DNA from: Phycisphaerales bacterium
GTDB lineage: Bacteria > Planctomycetota > Phycisphaerae > Phycisphaerales > UBA1924
Assembly: GCA_020831775.1 (NCBI GenBank)
Contig: JAFIFZ010000053.1
Coordinates: 1-64,000 of the forward strand
DNA length: 64,000 bases
Direction: 5' to 3'
Shown: piece by piece, positions 1 to 7,075 of the stretch
Layout: each line of letters starts with the position of its first letter
Numbering within the stretch: position 1 is the stretch's first letter
Notes under the pieces: generated by a model
The model's input: the letters and a program-made list of their open reading frames with translations, nothing else
Told to the model about the DNA's origin: nothing
Database searches by the model: none
Translations under genes and position numbers: made by a program

Positions 1-771
1 CCACGCCGTCACGCTGACCACCACCCGGCTGGCGGCCTCGGCCAGGCGTGTGACGGCCGGGGCGAGCGCCGACCCGATCACGAAGACACCCTGGCGCACC
101 GTCCGCCAGAGAATGTTGAGCGTGTCGGTGAGCATGGCCGCTTCGGCGGCGGCCTCGGTCGAGATTGTCAGGCCCAGCGAACGGGCCTGTTCCTGCAGCG
201 CCTCGATGCCGTCGACCCCGCCCTCGATGAGGGGCAAGAGCCTGGTGCCCGCCCGGCCGAAGAGCTGCATCGCGACCGCGGCCCGCTTGCTCGGATCCTC
301 GATGCGGCTGAGCGCCTCGGCGAGGGTCTTGAACTGCTGATCGGGCGAGAGCCCGCGCAGAGCGTCGGCGGTGAGGCCGAGTTCGGCCAGCGCGTCCTGG
401 GCCGTCGCGAGCCCGCGCTCGGCGTCGTTGAGCGTGCGCTGCATGACGCGGACGCCGTTCTCGAACGTCTGGAGGTCCGCCCCAGACTGCTCGGCCGCGA
501 AGCCCAGCTCGCTGAGCGCCTCGACGCTCACGCCCGTCCGCGCGGCCATCTTGTCGAGCTCATCGCCCGCCTTGGCGAACGATCGCACGCTGGCGGCCAG
601 CGGCGCAAGCCCCGCGGCCCCGATCGCGGCCAGGCGCGTGCCGACGGCGCGGACACCCTCCCCGAAGGCCCTGAGACGACGCTGGGCGCGGCGGAGCCCG
701 GCGGTGAGCTTGTCGCTCACGCCGAGCTCGATAAACGCGCGACCGGCGCGGATGCCTCGGGTGTTGGCCAT
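1..771 (-). CDS. Phage tail tape measure protein (N-terminal part, runs off the left edge)
   Basis: The minus-strand frame is open from the ATG at 771 to the window edge (257 codons). The protein starts MANTRGIRAGRAFIELGV and goes on with a basic, Ala/Leu-rich helical stretch (residues 20-75) with the KAGDELDKMAARTGVS-type pattern seen near the start of tape measure proteins. A Gly/Ala-rich hydrophobic segment follows. In the virion this protein sets tail length and helps DNA ejection. It is the last tail gene visible in an operon that runs from portal through tail tube, as in lambda-like siphophages. The family call rests on motif pattern and position; the C-terminus is not in the window. 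Confidence 0.8.
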   Translation of the reverse strand, partial: MANTRGIRAGRAFIELGVSDKLTAGLRRAQRRLRAFGEGVRAVGTRLAAIGAAGLAPLAASVRSFAKAGDELDKMAARTGVSVEALSELGFAAEQSGADLQTFENGVRVMQRTLNDAERGLATAQDALAELGLTADALRGLSPDQQFKTLAEALSRIEDPSKRAAVAMQLFGRAGTRLLPLIEGGVDGIEALQEQARSLGLTISTEAAAEAAMLTDTLNILWRTVRQGVFVIGSALAPAVTRLAEAASRVVVSVTAW

Positions 772-803
772 CAGGCGATCCCCAACCCAGATACAGTGGG
801 TCT

Positions 804-1328
804 ATGAAACCGTGGGTGGTCACGATTACTTCTGATGCGACGCGGCGGCTGTTGTCGCACGCCGAGCTTGTCGGGCTGGCGAATACCGAGGAGTTCACCT
901 TCCGATCGATGTTCATGGCCCAAGCCGCCGCCGCGCATCCGAGCATGCGCTTCCAAACCGAGTGGAAGCGGTTCGACCTGCTCGCCCAATCCGAAGCGCA
1001 GTCGACGCTCATCGAGTTCAAGTACTATGTTCTCCGTCGAACCTCTAGCCTCGACGGTACCCCCGGCGGGTTCAAAGGCGGAGCGGGGCCCAAGAACGAA
1101 AGCGAGTTCTGGCGATGCGTCGAAAAGATCGCGACGCAAGTTCCCGACAACATCGGTGAACGATTCCTTGTGCTGATCTACGAGCGCGAGTACGGCAGAC
1201 GATCTCGCTACTCGTTCCATACGAGCTTCGGCTCGATCAGGCCGAAAGGATCGGTAACGGATATATGGTCGATCAGCGACGGACCACTCGAAGGGCGCGT
1301 TTTGAAGATCGCTCCGCATGGATCATGA
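804..1328 (+). CDS. Cargo (moron) protein of unknown function, possible PD-(D/E)XK nuclease fold
   Basis: A 174-residue protein encoded against the tail operon, between the tape measure gene and a gp10-like gene. I do not recognise a named family. Residues 48-75 read E-x(4)-FD-x(10-12)-LIEFKYY, an acidic pair followed by a strand ending E-x-K, which is how a PD-(D/E)XK nuclease core often looks. The protein lacks signal peptide and membrane segments. A -10-like TACAGT (792-797) lies only 6 bases before the ATG, so the transcript could be leaderless. Own promoter, reverse orientation and position inside a structural operon are typical of a phage cargo gene. The nuclease idea is an inference from one motif. 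Confidence 0.7.
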   Translation: MKPWVVTITSDATRRLLSHAELVGLANTEEFTFRSMFMAQAAAAHPSMRFQTEWKRFDLLAQSEAQSTLIEFKYYVLRRTSSLDGTPGGFKGGAGPKNESEFWRCVEKIATQVPDNIGERFLVLIYEREYGRRSRYSFHTSFGSIRPKGSVTDIWSISDGPLEGRVLKIAPHGS

Positions 1329-1775
1329 CCTCGTCACGCTGTCGCGCCAGAGCGCCGGCAGCTTGGGGCGTTCCTTCTCGAGCGCGGGGGCCATGTAGGG
1401 ACGCGGAGCGATGCGCACGCGGGTCTTGATGACGCGCTGCCCTCGTCGTGCAGACCGACGCCGACGCACGACCGTGGTCCGCCCGCCGAACTCGAGCACG
1501 TTGGGGGCCGTGCTGCTGCGGAACCCCACCGGACCGACGACGACCGACTCGCGTGTGGGCTCGTATCCGAAGAGGATCATCCGCCGAAGCGAGCCCTCGT
1601 GGGCGTGCGGCGGCTGGCCCGGGCGTGAGGTGCCTCGGCGCTTGCGCATGCTGGTGCGGGCGCGGGTCCGCACGAACGCCCCGGCCCGCGACAGCGCCCG
1701 CCGGTTGGCGTGGCTCACCGCCCGCTGCACCCTCGGACGGTCGAAGAACATGGCTTTGATCTGAAGATCAATCAC
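1323..1775 (-). CDS. HK97 gp10-like tail/neck protein
   Basis: A 150-residue, very basic protein. The segment RPGQPPHAHEGSLRRMI (about 50-67), then VGPVGFRSSTAPNVLEFGG and the C-terminal IAPRPYMAPALEKE motif are the usual signature of HK97 gp10-family tail completion proteins: P-P-x-x-(H)-x-G-x-L-(R), an E-F/H-G-G loop, and RP-(F/Y)-M-x-P-A-L. Members sit at the head-tail junction or tail terminator. The gene overlaps the 3' end of the frame just upstream (stop 1768) and is co-oriented with the rest of the tail operon. The family call is fairly firm; the exact virion position is inferred. Confidence 0.72.
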   Translation of the reverse strand: MIDLQIKAMFFDRPRVQRAVSHANRRALSRAGAFVRTRARTSMRKRRGTSRPGQPPHAHEGSLRRMILFGYEPTRESVVVGPVGFRSSTAPNVLEFGGRTTVVRRRRSARRGQRVIKTRVRIAPRPYMAPALEKERPKLPALWRDSVTRS

Positions 1776-2001
1776 GCCCGCCTCCTTGCTCTTCCTTTCT
1801 GTTGCCGTCCTTGATGAACACGTCCTTGAGCACCCCGATGTCCGCCGGGATCACATCGCCGCGCTCCTGGGTGAACGGGTCGAAGTCCCCCGGCCTGAAC
1901 GCCCGCGACTTCTTGGGGTCGCGGTGGCAGTTGGCCAGCAGCGCGAGCACGCTGCTGGCGATCTGCCAGTCGTGCCGCTGGCGGGCCTCGGCCATCGCCA
2001 A
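1768..2001 (-). CDS. Tail assembly chaperone, second reading frame (GT-like extension)
   Basis: The frame reads PLTLRELLAMAEARQRHDWQ, then ASSVLALLANCHRD and a DFDPF ending, a pattern common after the first tail chaperone in planctomycete prophages. No ATG with a ribosome site lies near its natural beginning: the earliest candidate is a TTG at 2001, while protein-like sequence continues upstream to at least 2019. It sits in the -1 frame relative to the gene ending at 2016. It is therefore probably made mainly as a -1 frameshift fusion, like lambda gpG-T, adding 83 residues from codon 2019. A separate start at 2001 cannot be excluded. Confidence 0.6.
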   Translation of the reverse strand: MAMAEARQRHDWQIASSVLALLANCHRDPKKSRAFRPGDFDPFTQERGDVIPADIGVLKDVFIKDGNRKEEQGGGRD

Positions 2002-2015
2002 GAGCTCGCGCAGCG

Positions 2016-2022
2016 TCAGGGG
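2016..2022 (-). promoter_or_regulatory. Candidate -1 ribosomal frameshift site
   Basis: On the minus strand the upstream chaperone ends GAC CCC TGA. The P-site CCC can slip back one base onto another CCC with perfect re-pairing, and the next codon then becomes CTG, opening the 83-codon frame that ends at 1768. The stop codon itself sits in the A site and would promote pausing. It is not a classical X-XXY-YYZ heptamer, so the call is tentative. Confidence 0.4.
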
Positions 2023-2555
2023 TCCGGGATCGATCCCCGCGAGGGCGGCGCACCGCCAGACGGCGCGCCAGGCGTCGGCCCCTGCAGCGCCGCTTCGGCG
2101 ATCGCGTCGAGCGCCCCCTCGCTGGTCAGTTCGTCGATCCGGCGTTCTACCAGGTCCCGGGCCTTGTCCATCACGTCGCGTGTGGCCGTGAGCACCCGCC
2201 CGAGGTTGGCCCTGTCCCTCGGGCTCGGGCAGAAAGCCACGAGCTCTTCCAAGAGCGCCGCCGTGGCCCGGTCGATCGCGTCGCCGGCCATCGCGCGCCC
2301 GAAGTCCTCGTCGCTGACCTTCCGCTCATCCGCCTGCGGTTTGCACGCGGCGTACACCACGTCGCACAGCAGCACCGGATCGCGGATGAGCCGCTCGACC
2401 AGCGGGCCGTCGATCGCTTCGAGCAGGTCCGTGCCGGTCAGCCCCTTGATCCGCTTGAGCGCGGACACATTGATCTCGACCGTCCAGTCGCGGCCCGCAT
2501 TGTCGGTAAAGCTCTTCATCCATGCGCCTCCGTGCGTTGTATGCTGTTGTGCCAA
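2016..2555 (-). CDS. Tail assembly chaperone (first frame, G-like)
   Basis: A 179-residue acidic protein starting MAQQHTTHGGAWMKSFTDNAGRDW; the ATG at 2520 (MKSFTDNAGRDWTVEINV) is an alternative start. The segment VSALKRIKGLTGTDLLEAI and the following DPVLLCDVVYAACKPQA is the usual sequence of phage tail assembly chaperones, which bind the tape measure protein during tail assembly. The gene lies between the tail tube gene and the tape measure gene, the expected position. Its 5' end overlaps the start of the divergently encoded UDG-like cargo gene, so the 2520 start may be the real one. Confidence 0.68.
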   Translation of the reverse strand: MAQQHTTHGGAWMKSFTDNAGRDWTVEINVSALKRIKGLTGTDLLEAIDGPLVERLIRDPVLLCDVVYAACKPQADERKVSDEDFGRAMAGDAIDRATAALLEELVAFCPSPRDRANLGRVLTATRDVMDKARDLVERRIDELTSEGALDAIAEAALQGPTPGAPSGGAPPSRGSIPDP

Positions 2556-3046
2556 TGAACACCGAGGAACTGAGAGCCAGGTACCGGCCGCATCGCATCC
2601 GCGTGCTGCTGGTTGGCGAGTCTCCGCCTGCCGGCGGGACGTTTTTCTACGCGGCCAACTCCAACCTCTACCGGCACACCCGCGAGGCCTTCGAGTCGGT
2701 CTTTGACCGTGCGTGGCCGGATGAAGAATCGTTCTTCGACTTTCTCCGGGAGTATGGCTTCTTCCTCGAGGACCTCTGCCTTGAGCCTGTCAATGGGATG
2801 ACTTCCTCTGAACGACGTCGTGCGCGCACACTCGGCGAGCCAGCGCTGGCCAATCGGATCGCGACTCTCCGACCGAAAGCAATCGCCGTGACCCCCAAAG
2901 CCATCGCACAGAACGTGACACGGTCGCTCGCAGCAGCTGGCATCGAAGTTGAGCCGTCGATGCTGCCGTTTCCAGCCATGGGCTGGCAGTCCGCATATGT
3001 CACGGCGATGGCGAACTTTCTTCGCTCTGTCACTTCGTCTCCGTGA
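2555..3046 (+). CDS. Uracil-DNA-glycosylase-like cargo protein
   Basis: A 163-residue protein from the ATG at 2555 (MNTEELRARYRPHRIR). The N-terminal strand and loop RVLLVGESPPAGGTFFYA resembles motif 1 of the uracil-DNA glycosylase superfamily (G-(E/Q)-x-P-G plus an aromatic), and the middle strand RPKAIAVTPKAI followed by the late LPFPAMG segment fits the same alpha/beta fold. It lies on the plus strand between the tail tube and chaperone genes, so it is a cargo gene. A TATGCT box (2540-2545) stands 9 bases before the ATG, suggesting a very short or absent leader. The fold assignment is moderate. Substrate is unknown, and it could be a degraded-DNA or defence-related member. Confidence 0.65.
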   Translation: MNTEELRARYRPHRIRVLLVGESPPAGGTFFYAANSNLYRHTREAFESVFDRAWPDEESFFDFLREYGFFLEDLCLEPVNGMTSSERRRARTLGEPALANRIATLRPKAIAVTPKAIAQNVTRSLAAAGIEVEPSMLPFPAMGWQSAYVTAMANFLRSVTSSP

Positions 3047-3055
3047 GGGCACAGC

Positions 3056-3484
3056 TCACCCTCCGATCCACGACGGCGGCGTGTCCGAGTAGGTCACCTT
3101 GGCGGTCACCGACACGGTAATGGCCTCTTCGAGCGACTCGGATCGGCTGAAGGCGGTGATCATGAAGTCCGCCTGCAGCCCCTCACCGTCCGGCCCGTCG
3201 AGGACCTGCAGGCCGATCACGCCGTTGCTGATGTACGCGTTCTTGATGGCCGAGAAGCCCGTGTCGGTGCTGTCCCAGACCATCTCGAACTCGACGCTGG
3301 CCTCCTTGAGCGTCGCGACCGTGGCCCGCCAGCCGCTGTTGGCCCGGGTCGTCACGTCCGCCTCGCCCGTTTCCAGGCTCAGCGTCACATCGCGGACGTT
3401 CGCCAGCTCGTCCCACGAGCCCGCGCCGCCCTGGCCGCCGGTCTTGAAGTTGAGCACGGCCTCCATGCCCAAGCGGATCGCCAT
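3056..3484 (-). CDS. Phage major tail (tube) protein
   Basis: A 142-residue protein that begins MAIRLGMEAVLNFKTGG and continues with ANVRDVTLSLETGEADVTTR, then WRATVATLKEASVEFEMVWD and a late ADFMITAFSRSESLEEAITVSVTAKVTY. This alternation of beta strands, with the conserved (N)-V-x-D-V-x-L-x-x-x-x-x-E-(A/V)-D-(V/T)-T-x-R-x-x-x-G-(W/F) start, is the standard look of TP901-1/lambda gpV-like tail tube subunits. It polymerises into the tail tube. It follows the tail terminator gene at 3488, as expected for siphophage tail operons. Confidence 0.82.
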   Translation of the reverse strand: MAIRLGMEAVLNFKTGGQGGAGSWDELANVRDVTLSLETGEADVTTRANSGWRATVATLKEASVEFEMVWDSTDTGFSAIKNAYISNGVIGLQVLDGPDGEGLQADFMITAFSRSESLEEAITVSVTAKVTYSDTPPSWIGG

Positions 3485-3487
3485 CGC

Positions 3488-3928
3488 TTACCTCCTCACC
3501 CGGTAGGTGACACTCAGGACCGTCGTCAGCGTCGAACGCTCATCGAGGTGCTCGGGAGCGAGCACCGGGTCGTGGGCGATCGACGCCCACGCCGCCTCGG
3601 GGTACTCCGCCAGCCGCTTGTACCGCAGGTGGTCGCCGATGGCCTCGGCCAGCCCGAGCAGCGCGTCGACCCGGGCGTCATCCCCAGCAGTCACGCGCTG
3701 CTGGATGCCGATGTCGACGGTGCACTCGTACTGGCTCTGCAGCCTCGCCAGCGCGGTGATCACCGTCGATCGCGGCACGACGCTCACGCGCAGGTCCCCC
3801 AGCTCTTCGAGGTCGAAGCTCGGGCGGTGGGCCCGCACGGCCTCGAACGGCTCGGGGAACACCCCCTCCCCCGCGGCGGCGTTGATCGACGCGGCCACGG
3901 CGTCGGCGATCTGAACCACAACGCTCAT
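3488..3928 (-). CDS. Tail terminator / neck protein (minor tail U-like)
   Basis: A 146-residue protein from the ATG at 3928 (MSVVVQIADAVAASINAAAG). It has the pattern of phage tail-terminator proteins: N-terminal helix IADAVAASIN, a strand-rich centre with LRVSVVPRS and a hydrophobic EC(T)VDIGIQQRV strand, then a helix DALLGLAEAIGDHLRYKRL and a final strand TTVLSVTYRVRR. Such proteins cap the tail tube and join it to the head. Its start overlaps the stop of the upstream gene (ATGA), and it sits directly before the tail tube gene. Confidence 0.65.
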   Translation of the reverse strand: MSVVVQIADAVAASINAAAGEGVFPEPFEAVRAHRPSFDLEELGDLRVSVVPRSTVITALARLQSQYECTVDIGIQQRVTAGDDARVDALLGLAEAIGDHLRYKRLAEYPEAAWASIAHDPVLAPEHLDERSTLTTVLSVTYRVRR

Positions 3929-4257
3929 GGCTCGTTCCTCCCGTCCCCCACTTCTTGGAGGCCTTGCTCGGTGCACGGCGGCTCGGTTGCCGGCTCCGGC
4001 GGCCGATCGCTCATCGACCGCACCTCGGCCGCCATGGCTTCCAGTCGCTGTTCGATCCGTTCGAGGCTGGCCGAGATCGCATCCCACTGGGAGGTCATCT
4101 CTTCCAGCTGCCTCCCGAACTCGTCGAGCTTCGCGGCGAGCACCATCCAAGGAGCCGCCAGCACGATGACCGCCATGCCCGTAATGGCCACGGTCCCCGC
4201 GCGACGGAGCCTTGCGATGTCGCGATCGACAGTCTGTTGATTCGGCTTTGATCTCAT
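3925..4257 (-). CDS. Small membrane protein with coiled coil
   Basis: A 110-residue protein of unknown function. Residues 21-42 (AGTVAITGMAVIVLAAPWMVLA) form one transmembrane helix, followed by about 45 residues of heptad-like sequence (LDEFGRQLEEMTSQWDAISAS and onward) and a Pro/Glu-rich tail. It is linked by ATGA overlaps to both neighbours (4254 and 3928), so it is co-translated with the head-tail joining genes. Small membrane/coiled-coil proteins in this place are seen in other planctomycete prophages; a role at the cell membrane is only guessed. Confidence 0.6.
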   Translation of the reverse strand: MRSKPNQQTVDRDIARLRRAGTVAITGMAVIVLAAPWMVLAAKLDEFGRQLEEMTSQWDAISASLERIEQRLEAMAAEVRSMSDRPPEPATEPPCTEQGLQEVGDGRNEP

Positions 4258-4634
4258 GAGGTCTCGGTCCTGACAAGTTTGGTGTGGATGCGGAGCGTGC
4301 GGCGCTGCGGATCGCTGTAACGCCAGACAGGCTCGCCCGCTGGGGCGACGACCTCGTACACGTGCAGCCCCTCTTGGCCGTGCTCCTCGATGCGATCGCC
4401 GGCGGTCGCTTGCGTGGGCGCGCCCGCGAGCACCAGGTCCGCGGCCGCGATCAGGTAGTCCCGCGACTCGACGCGATGGATCACGCCGTGGTCGTCGGTC
4501 CGCTCGAAGGCCGTCGAACCGATCGCCGCGGAGAGTTGGGCGCTCTGCTCGCCGCGCCGGTAGGTCACCGGCCGCGCCAGGTGCGCACCGCGCACGCGGC
4601 CGAGCATCTCTGCACCACGGCCCATCAGTTCCAT
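4254..4634 (-). CDS. Head-tail joining protein
   Basis: A 126-residue protein. It contains HLARPVTYRRGEQSAQLSAAIG near the N-terminus, the SRDYLIAAADLVL segment in the middle and a C-terminal EPVWRYSDPQRRTLRIHTKLV strand pair. This layout (R-x-V-x-Y-x-R-G near the start, D-(Y/F)-L-I-x-x-x-D-L-x-L, W-R-(Y/W)-S-D) matches small head-tail connector proteins found between capsid and tail tube genes of lambda-type prophages. It overlaps the next gene by ATGA. The name rests on pattern and position. Confidence 0.62.
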   Translation of the reverse strand: MELMGRGAEMLGRVRGAHLARPVTYRRGEQSAQLSAAIGSTAFERTDDHGVIHRVESRDYLIAAADLVLAGAPTQATAGDRIEEHGQEGLHVYEVVAPAGEPVWRYSDPQRRTLRIHTKLVRTETS

Positions 4635-4650
4635 CGCGGCACCGCCTCCT

Positions 4651-4974
4651 TTACGGGATCAGCAGGGCACGCACGGTCTCGTCGGCGGCGGCCGCCGCGA
4701 GCACGGCCTTGCCGATCCGCTTGTTGCCGCTGGCCGTCGTTGTGGCCACGCCGTTCGACTCGTCCCAGTGCACGACCTCGCCGGCGTCGATCGCGCCCGA
4801 AGCCTTGGGGAAGTCGAAGACGCCCCGGGTCGCGACCGCGCCGAGCGTGTTCGCCGGGATGTCCCGCTTGCTGACGCAGACCAGGTCGCCCTGGACCACG
4901 ACATCGCCGGCCTGGATGTCGGCCGAGGGCGTGATGTCGATCGCGTCGCCGTCGTGGATGAAGATGGTCGCCAT
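4651..4974 (-). CDS. DUF2190 family capsid decoration protein
   Basis: A 107-residue protein from the ATG at 4974 (MATIFIHDGDAIDITPSADI). GDVVVQGDLVCVSKRDIPANTLG and VATRGVFDFPKA are the standard DUF2190 core, with AGEVVHWDES and a final KAVLAAAAADETVRALL strand. DUF2190 proteins are small trimeric capsid cement proteins, encoded next to the major capsid gene, as here. An in-frame GTG at 5061 would add a low-complexity Gly/Pro/Asp-rich stretch of 29 residues and overlap the capsid stop codon. I prefer 4974 because a GGAG stands at proper distance and the conserved part starts there. Confidence 0.8.
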   Translation of the reverse strand: MATIFIHDGDAIDITPSADIQAGDVVVQGDLVCVSKRDIPANTLGAVATRGVFDFPKASGAIDAGEVVHWDESNGVATTTASGNKRIGKAVLAAAAADETVRALLIP

Positions 4975-5057
4975 CGTTGCGTCTCCGTTGTCTGTTCCGT
5001 CCGGCTGATTCGGCTCCGGACCGCCGATCGGGTCCGGGGCATCGCCTCCCGACGAGC

Positions 5058-7073
5058 TCACGCCTCACCCTTGCTCTTGACGCCGCCGCGCGGGTCCTGC
5101 AGCGCCACGCCGAAGTCGTGGTAGCCGCGCATCTGGATCCCCAGCCGGTTGAAGCTCTGCTCGGCGGTCTCGATGGTCGGGGCCTCCTGGCCGTTCAGGA
5201 ACGCCACCTCGATCACCGGCAGGTCCGCCGGTGACGCGAGCATGTACCACGCCTTGGACGACGAGCCGGGATAGGCCGCGTTGCCCAGGTACCGGCTGAC
5301 CTCGACCCTGAACTTGCCCTGGTGCGGGTTGGTCACCGGGTACTTGGCGCTGGACGTGTTGTCGCGCAGCTCCATGCTCTTAAAGAGCTGGCTGCCAAGC
5401 GCCGACAGCGCCGTGGGCACCAGCAGCACCTGGGGCATCACGCCCAGCGGCTTGCCGTCAGAGTCCACCTGATCCATGAAGGCGACCTCGGCCTTGGTCA
5501 GCCCGTCGATCGACAGGGCCGTGTCCGCGCCGGCGAGGTAGTTCTTGTTCCCCGCGGTGAAGAACCCGCCGTTGGCCAGGAACGCCTTCCAGAAGATGTC
5601 GTTGATGGTCTTGCCCGAGCCGGCGCCGAGCTTGCGGGGCACGGTCGTGATCGCGCCCAGGTCGTCGTTGATGATGTCGGTGCGGTCGATCGAGAGCATC
5701 AGGCCGTAGGTCTCGGCCCGGTTGGTGTAGGTCTCCTCGCCCAGCGTGCCGTGCTTGATCTCGCCGCCGGGCGCGACCCGCTCGTACTGATCGTTGCCCG
5801 TCAGCCGGTAGCTCGTGACGGCCTTGAAGTCTGTCACGCTGCGCACGGCGGTGATGTTCCGCCAGGTGCGCTCGACGCTGAAGAAGCCCTCCAGGAGGAA
5901 CTTGTTGGCGACGTTGGAGAGGATGCCGCCGATGCTGAGCGTGCTGTTGGAGGCGTCGATCCCGTGCGGGGGGCGACCGAAGGCGGCGTCCATCACGCCG
6001 TGCCAGTCGCGGAAGGTCCGGCCCGTGTAGCCGTTGGCCCACGCCGCGTGCAGCAGCAGTTCCTGGAGCCCGATCGACTGGCCGAACGCCCGCGTCGCGG
6101 CTTCCAGGTCCTGCTCGGCGCAGTGCCGCTCGGGGCTGGAGAGGCGGCCAGAGAGCACGCACGCGGCCTCGAGCACCCGCTGGTTCATCGCGGGCGCGGC
6201 CGGGGCGTGGATGGCCGGGGCCTTGGGGCGGCTGGCCCGGAGCACTTCGAGTTCGGTCCTGGTCGCGTCCCACCCGTCGCGGATCGCGCGGGCCTCGATC
6301 TCGGCGTGCTGGCCCGCGCACAGCCGACGAACGGCGGCGATCCGCTCGCTCTCGGCGGCGACCTGTGCGCGCATGGCGGCGACGGCCGAGGAGGCTTCAG
6401 ACGCCGGACCTCCGGCTCCGGTCTCCTGAGGACTGAGGTCTGGAGACTGAGGACTACTCCCGCCGGCAGCGATGGTCGCCGAGGTCGAGCCGTCGGCCCC
6501 GAGGTCCACGAAGCTGATCTCGCCGAGCGTGGACTTGCGGACGATGTTCAGCGGGCCTGCGACCTCGCGGCCGTTGACGGTCGCGGTCTGGTTCTCGCGG
6601 AGGAACTCGAACCCCTCGACGCTCGCCCCCACCGACGCCTGCCACGGGAAGCCGTTGCGCGCCGAGACCACGACCTCGCGGGCCGCGGGCGTGTCGCGCG
6701 AGATCATGCCCGTCGCCACCAGACGCCCCTCGTCGACGCTCACCTGGTCGGTGTGCCCCACGCCCGCCGTCGCGTCATGCCCGAAGCGGATCGGCCGCGA
6801 GGGTGAGGGGATCGCCAGCCCGGCCAGGTCGATCACGACCGGGTGCCGCCAGCCGGCGACCTTCATCGGGCCGCCGCTGTAGGCGACCATGCGGAAGCGT
6901 GGCAGGGGCGCAGCAGCGCCGCCGGCGCCCTCGCCCCCTCCCGCCCCCTCGATCTCGAACTCTGCCTGGGCGGTTAGCTCGAGCGTCTTGTGGGGCGAGC
7001 TGGGAGCAGGCTGGGAAGGAGAAGTCGGATGCGCCGCAACAGCGGACGCGAGGATCATGCGGTGGTGTGACAT
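5058..7073 (-). CDS. Prohead protease-major capsid protein fusion
   Basis: One 671-residue frame holds two proteins. Residues about 55-215 (RFRMVAYSGGPMKVAGW, RFGHDATAGVGHTDQVSVDEGRL, PWQASVGASV, EISFVDLGAD) look like the phage prohead protease family. After an Ala-rich linker (about 215-285), residues 290-671 look like a Mu gpT/HK97-related major capsid subunit (SIGGILSNVANKFLLEGF, LLSIDRTDIINDDLGAI, NPHQGKFRVEVSRYL). Such fusions are known in other phages; the protease is thought to cut itself from the capsid subunit during maturation. It stands between portal and decoration protein. The fusion is seen directly; cleavage is inferred. Confidence 0.85.
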   Translation of the reverse strand: MSHHRMILASAVAAHPTSPSQPAPSSPHKTLELTAQAEFEIEGAGGGEGAGGAAAPLPRFRMVAYSGGPMKVAGWRHPVVIDLAGLAIPSPSRPIRFGHDATAGVGHTDQVSVDEGRLVATGMISRDTPAAREVVVSARNGFPWQASVGASVEGFEFLRENQTATVNGREVAGPLNIVRKSTLGEISFVDLGADGSTSATIAAGGSSPQSPDLSPQETGAGGPASEASSAVAAMRAQVAAESERIAAVRRLCAGQHAEIEARAIRDGWDATRTELEVLRASRPKAPAIHAPAAPAMNQRVLEAACVLSGRLSSPERHCAEQDLEAATRAFGQSIGLQELLLHAAWANGYTGRTFRDWHGVMDAAFGRPPHGIDASNSTLSIGGILSNVANKFLLEGFFSVERTWRNITAVRSVTDFKAVTSYRLTGNDQYERVAPGGEIKHGTLGEETYTNRAETYGLMLSIDRTDIINDDLGAITTVPRKLGAGSGKTINDIFWKAFLANGGFFTAGNKNYLAGADTALSIDGLTKAEVAFMDQVDSDGKPLGVMPQVLLVPTALSALGSQLFKSMELRDNTSSAKYPVTNPHQGKFRVEVSRYLGNAAYPGSSSKAWYMLASPADLPVIEVAFLNGQEAPTIETAEQSFNRLGIQMRGYHDFGVALQDPRGGVKSKGEA

Positions 7074-7075
7074 CG

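Noticed and set aside
5322-6806. Long plus-strand open frame opposite the protease-capsid fusion
   Set aside because: No recognisable motif and no ribosome site; the true gene is on the other strand.
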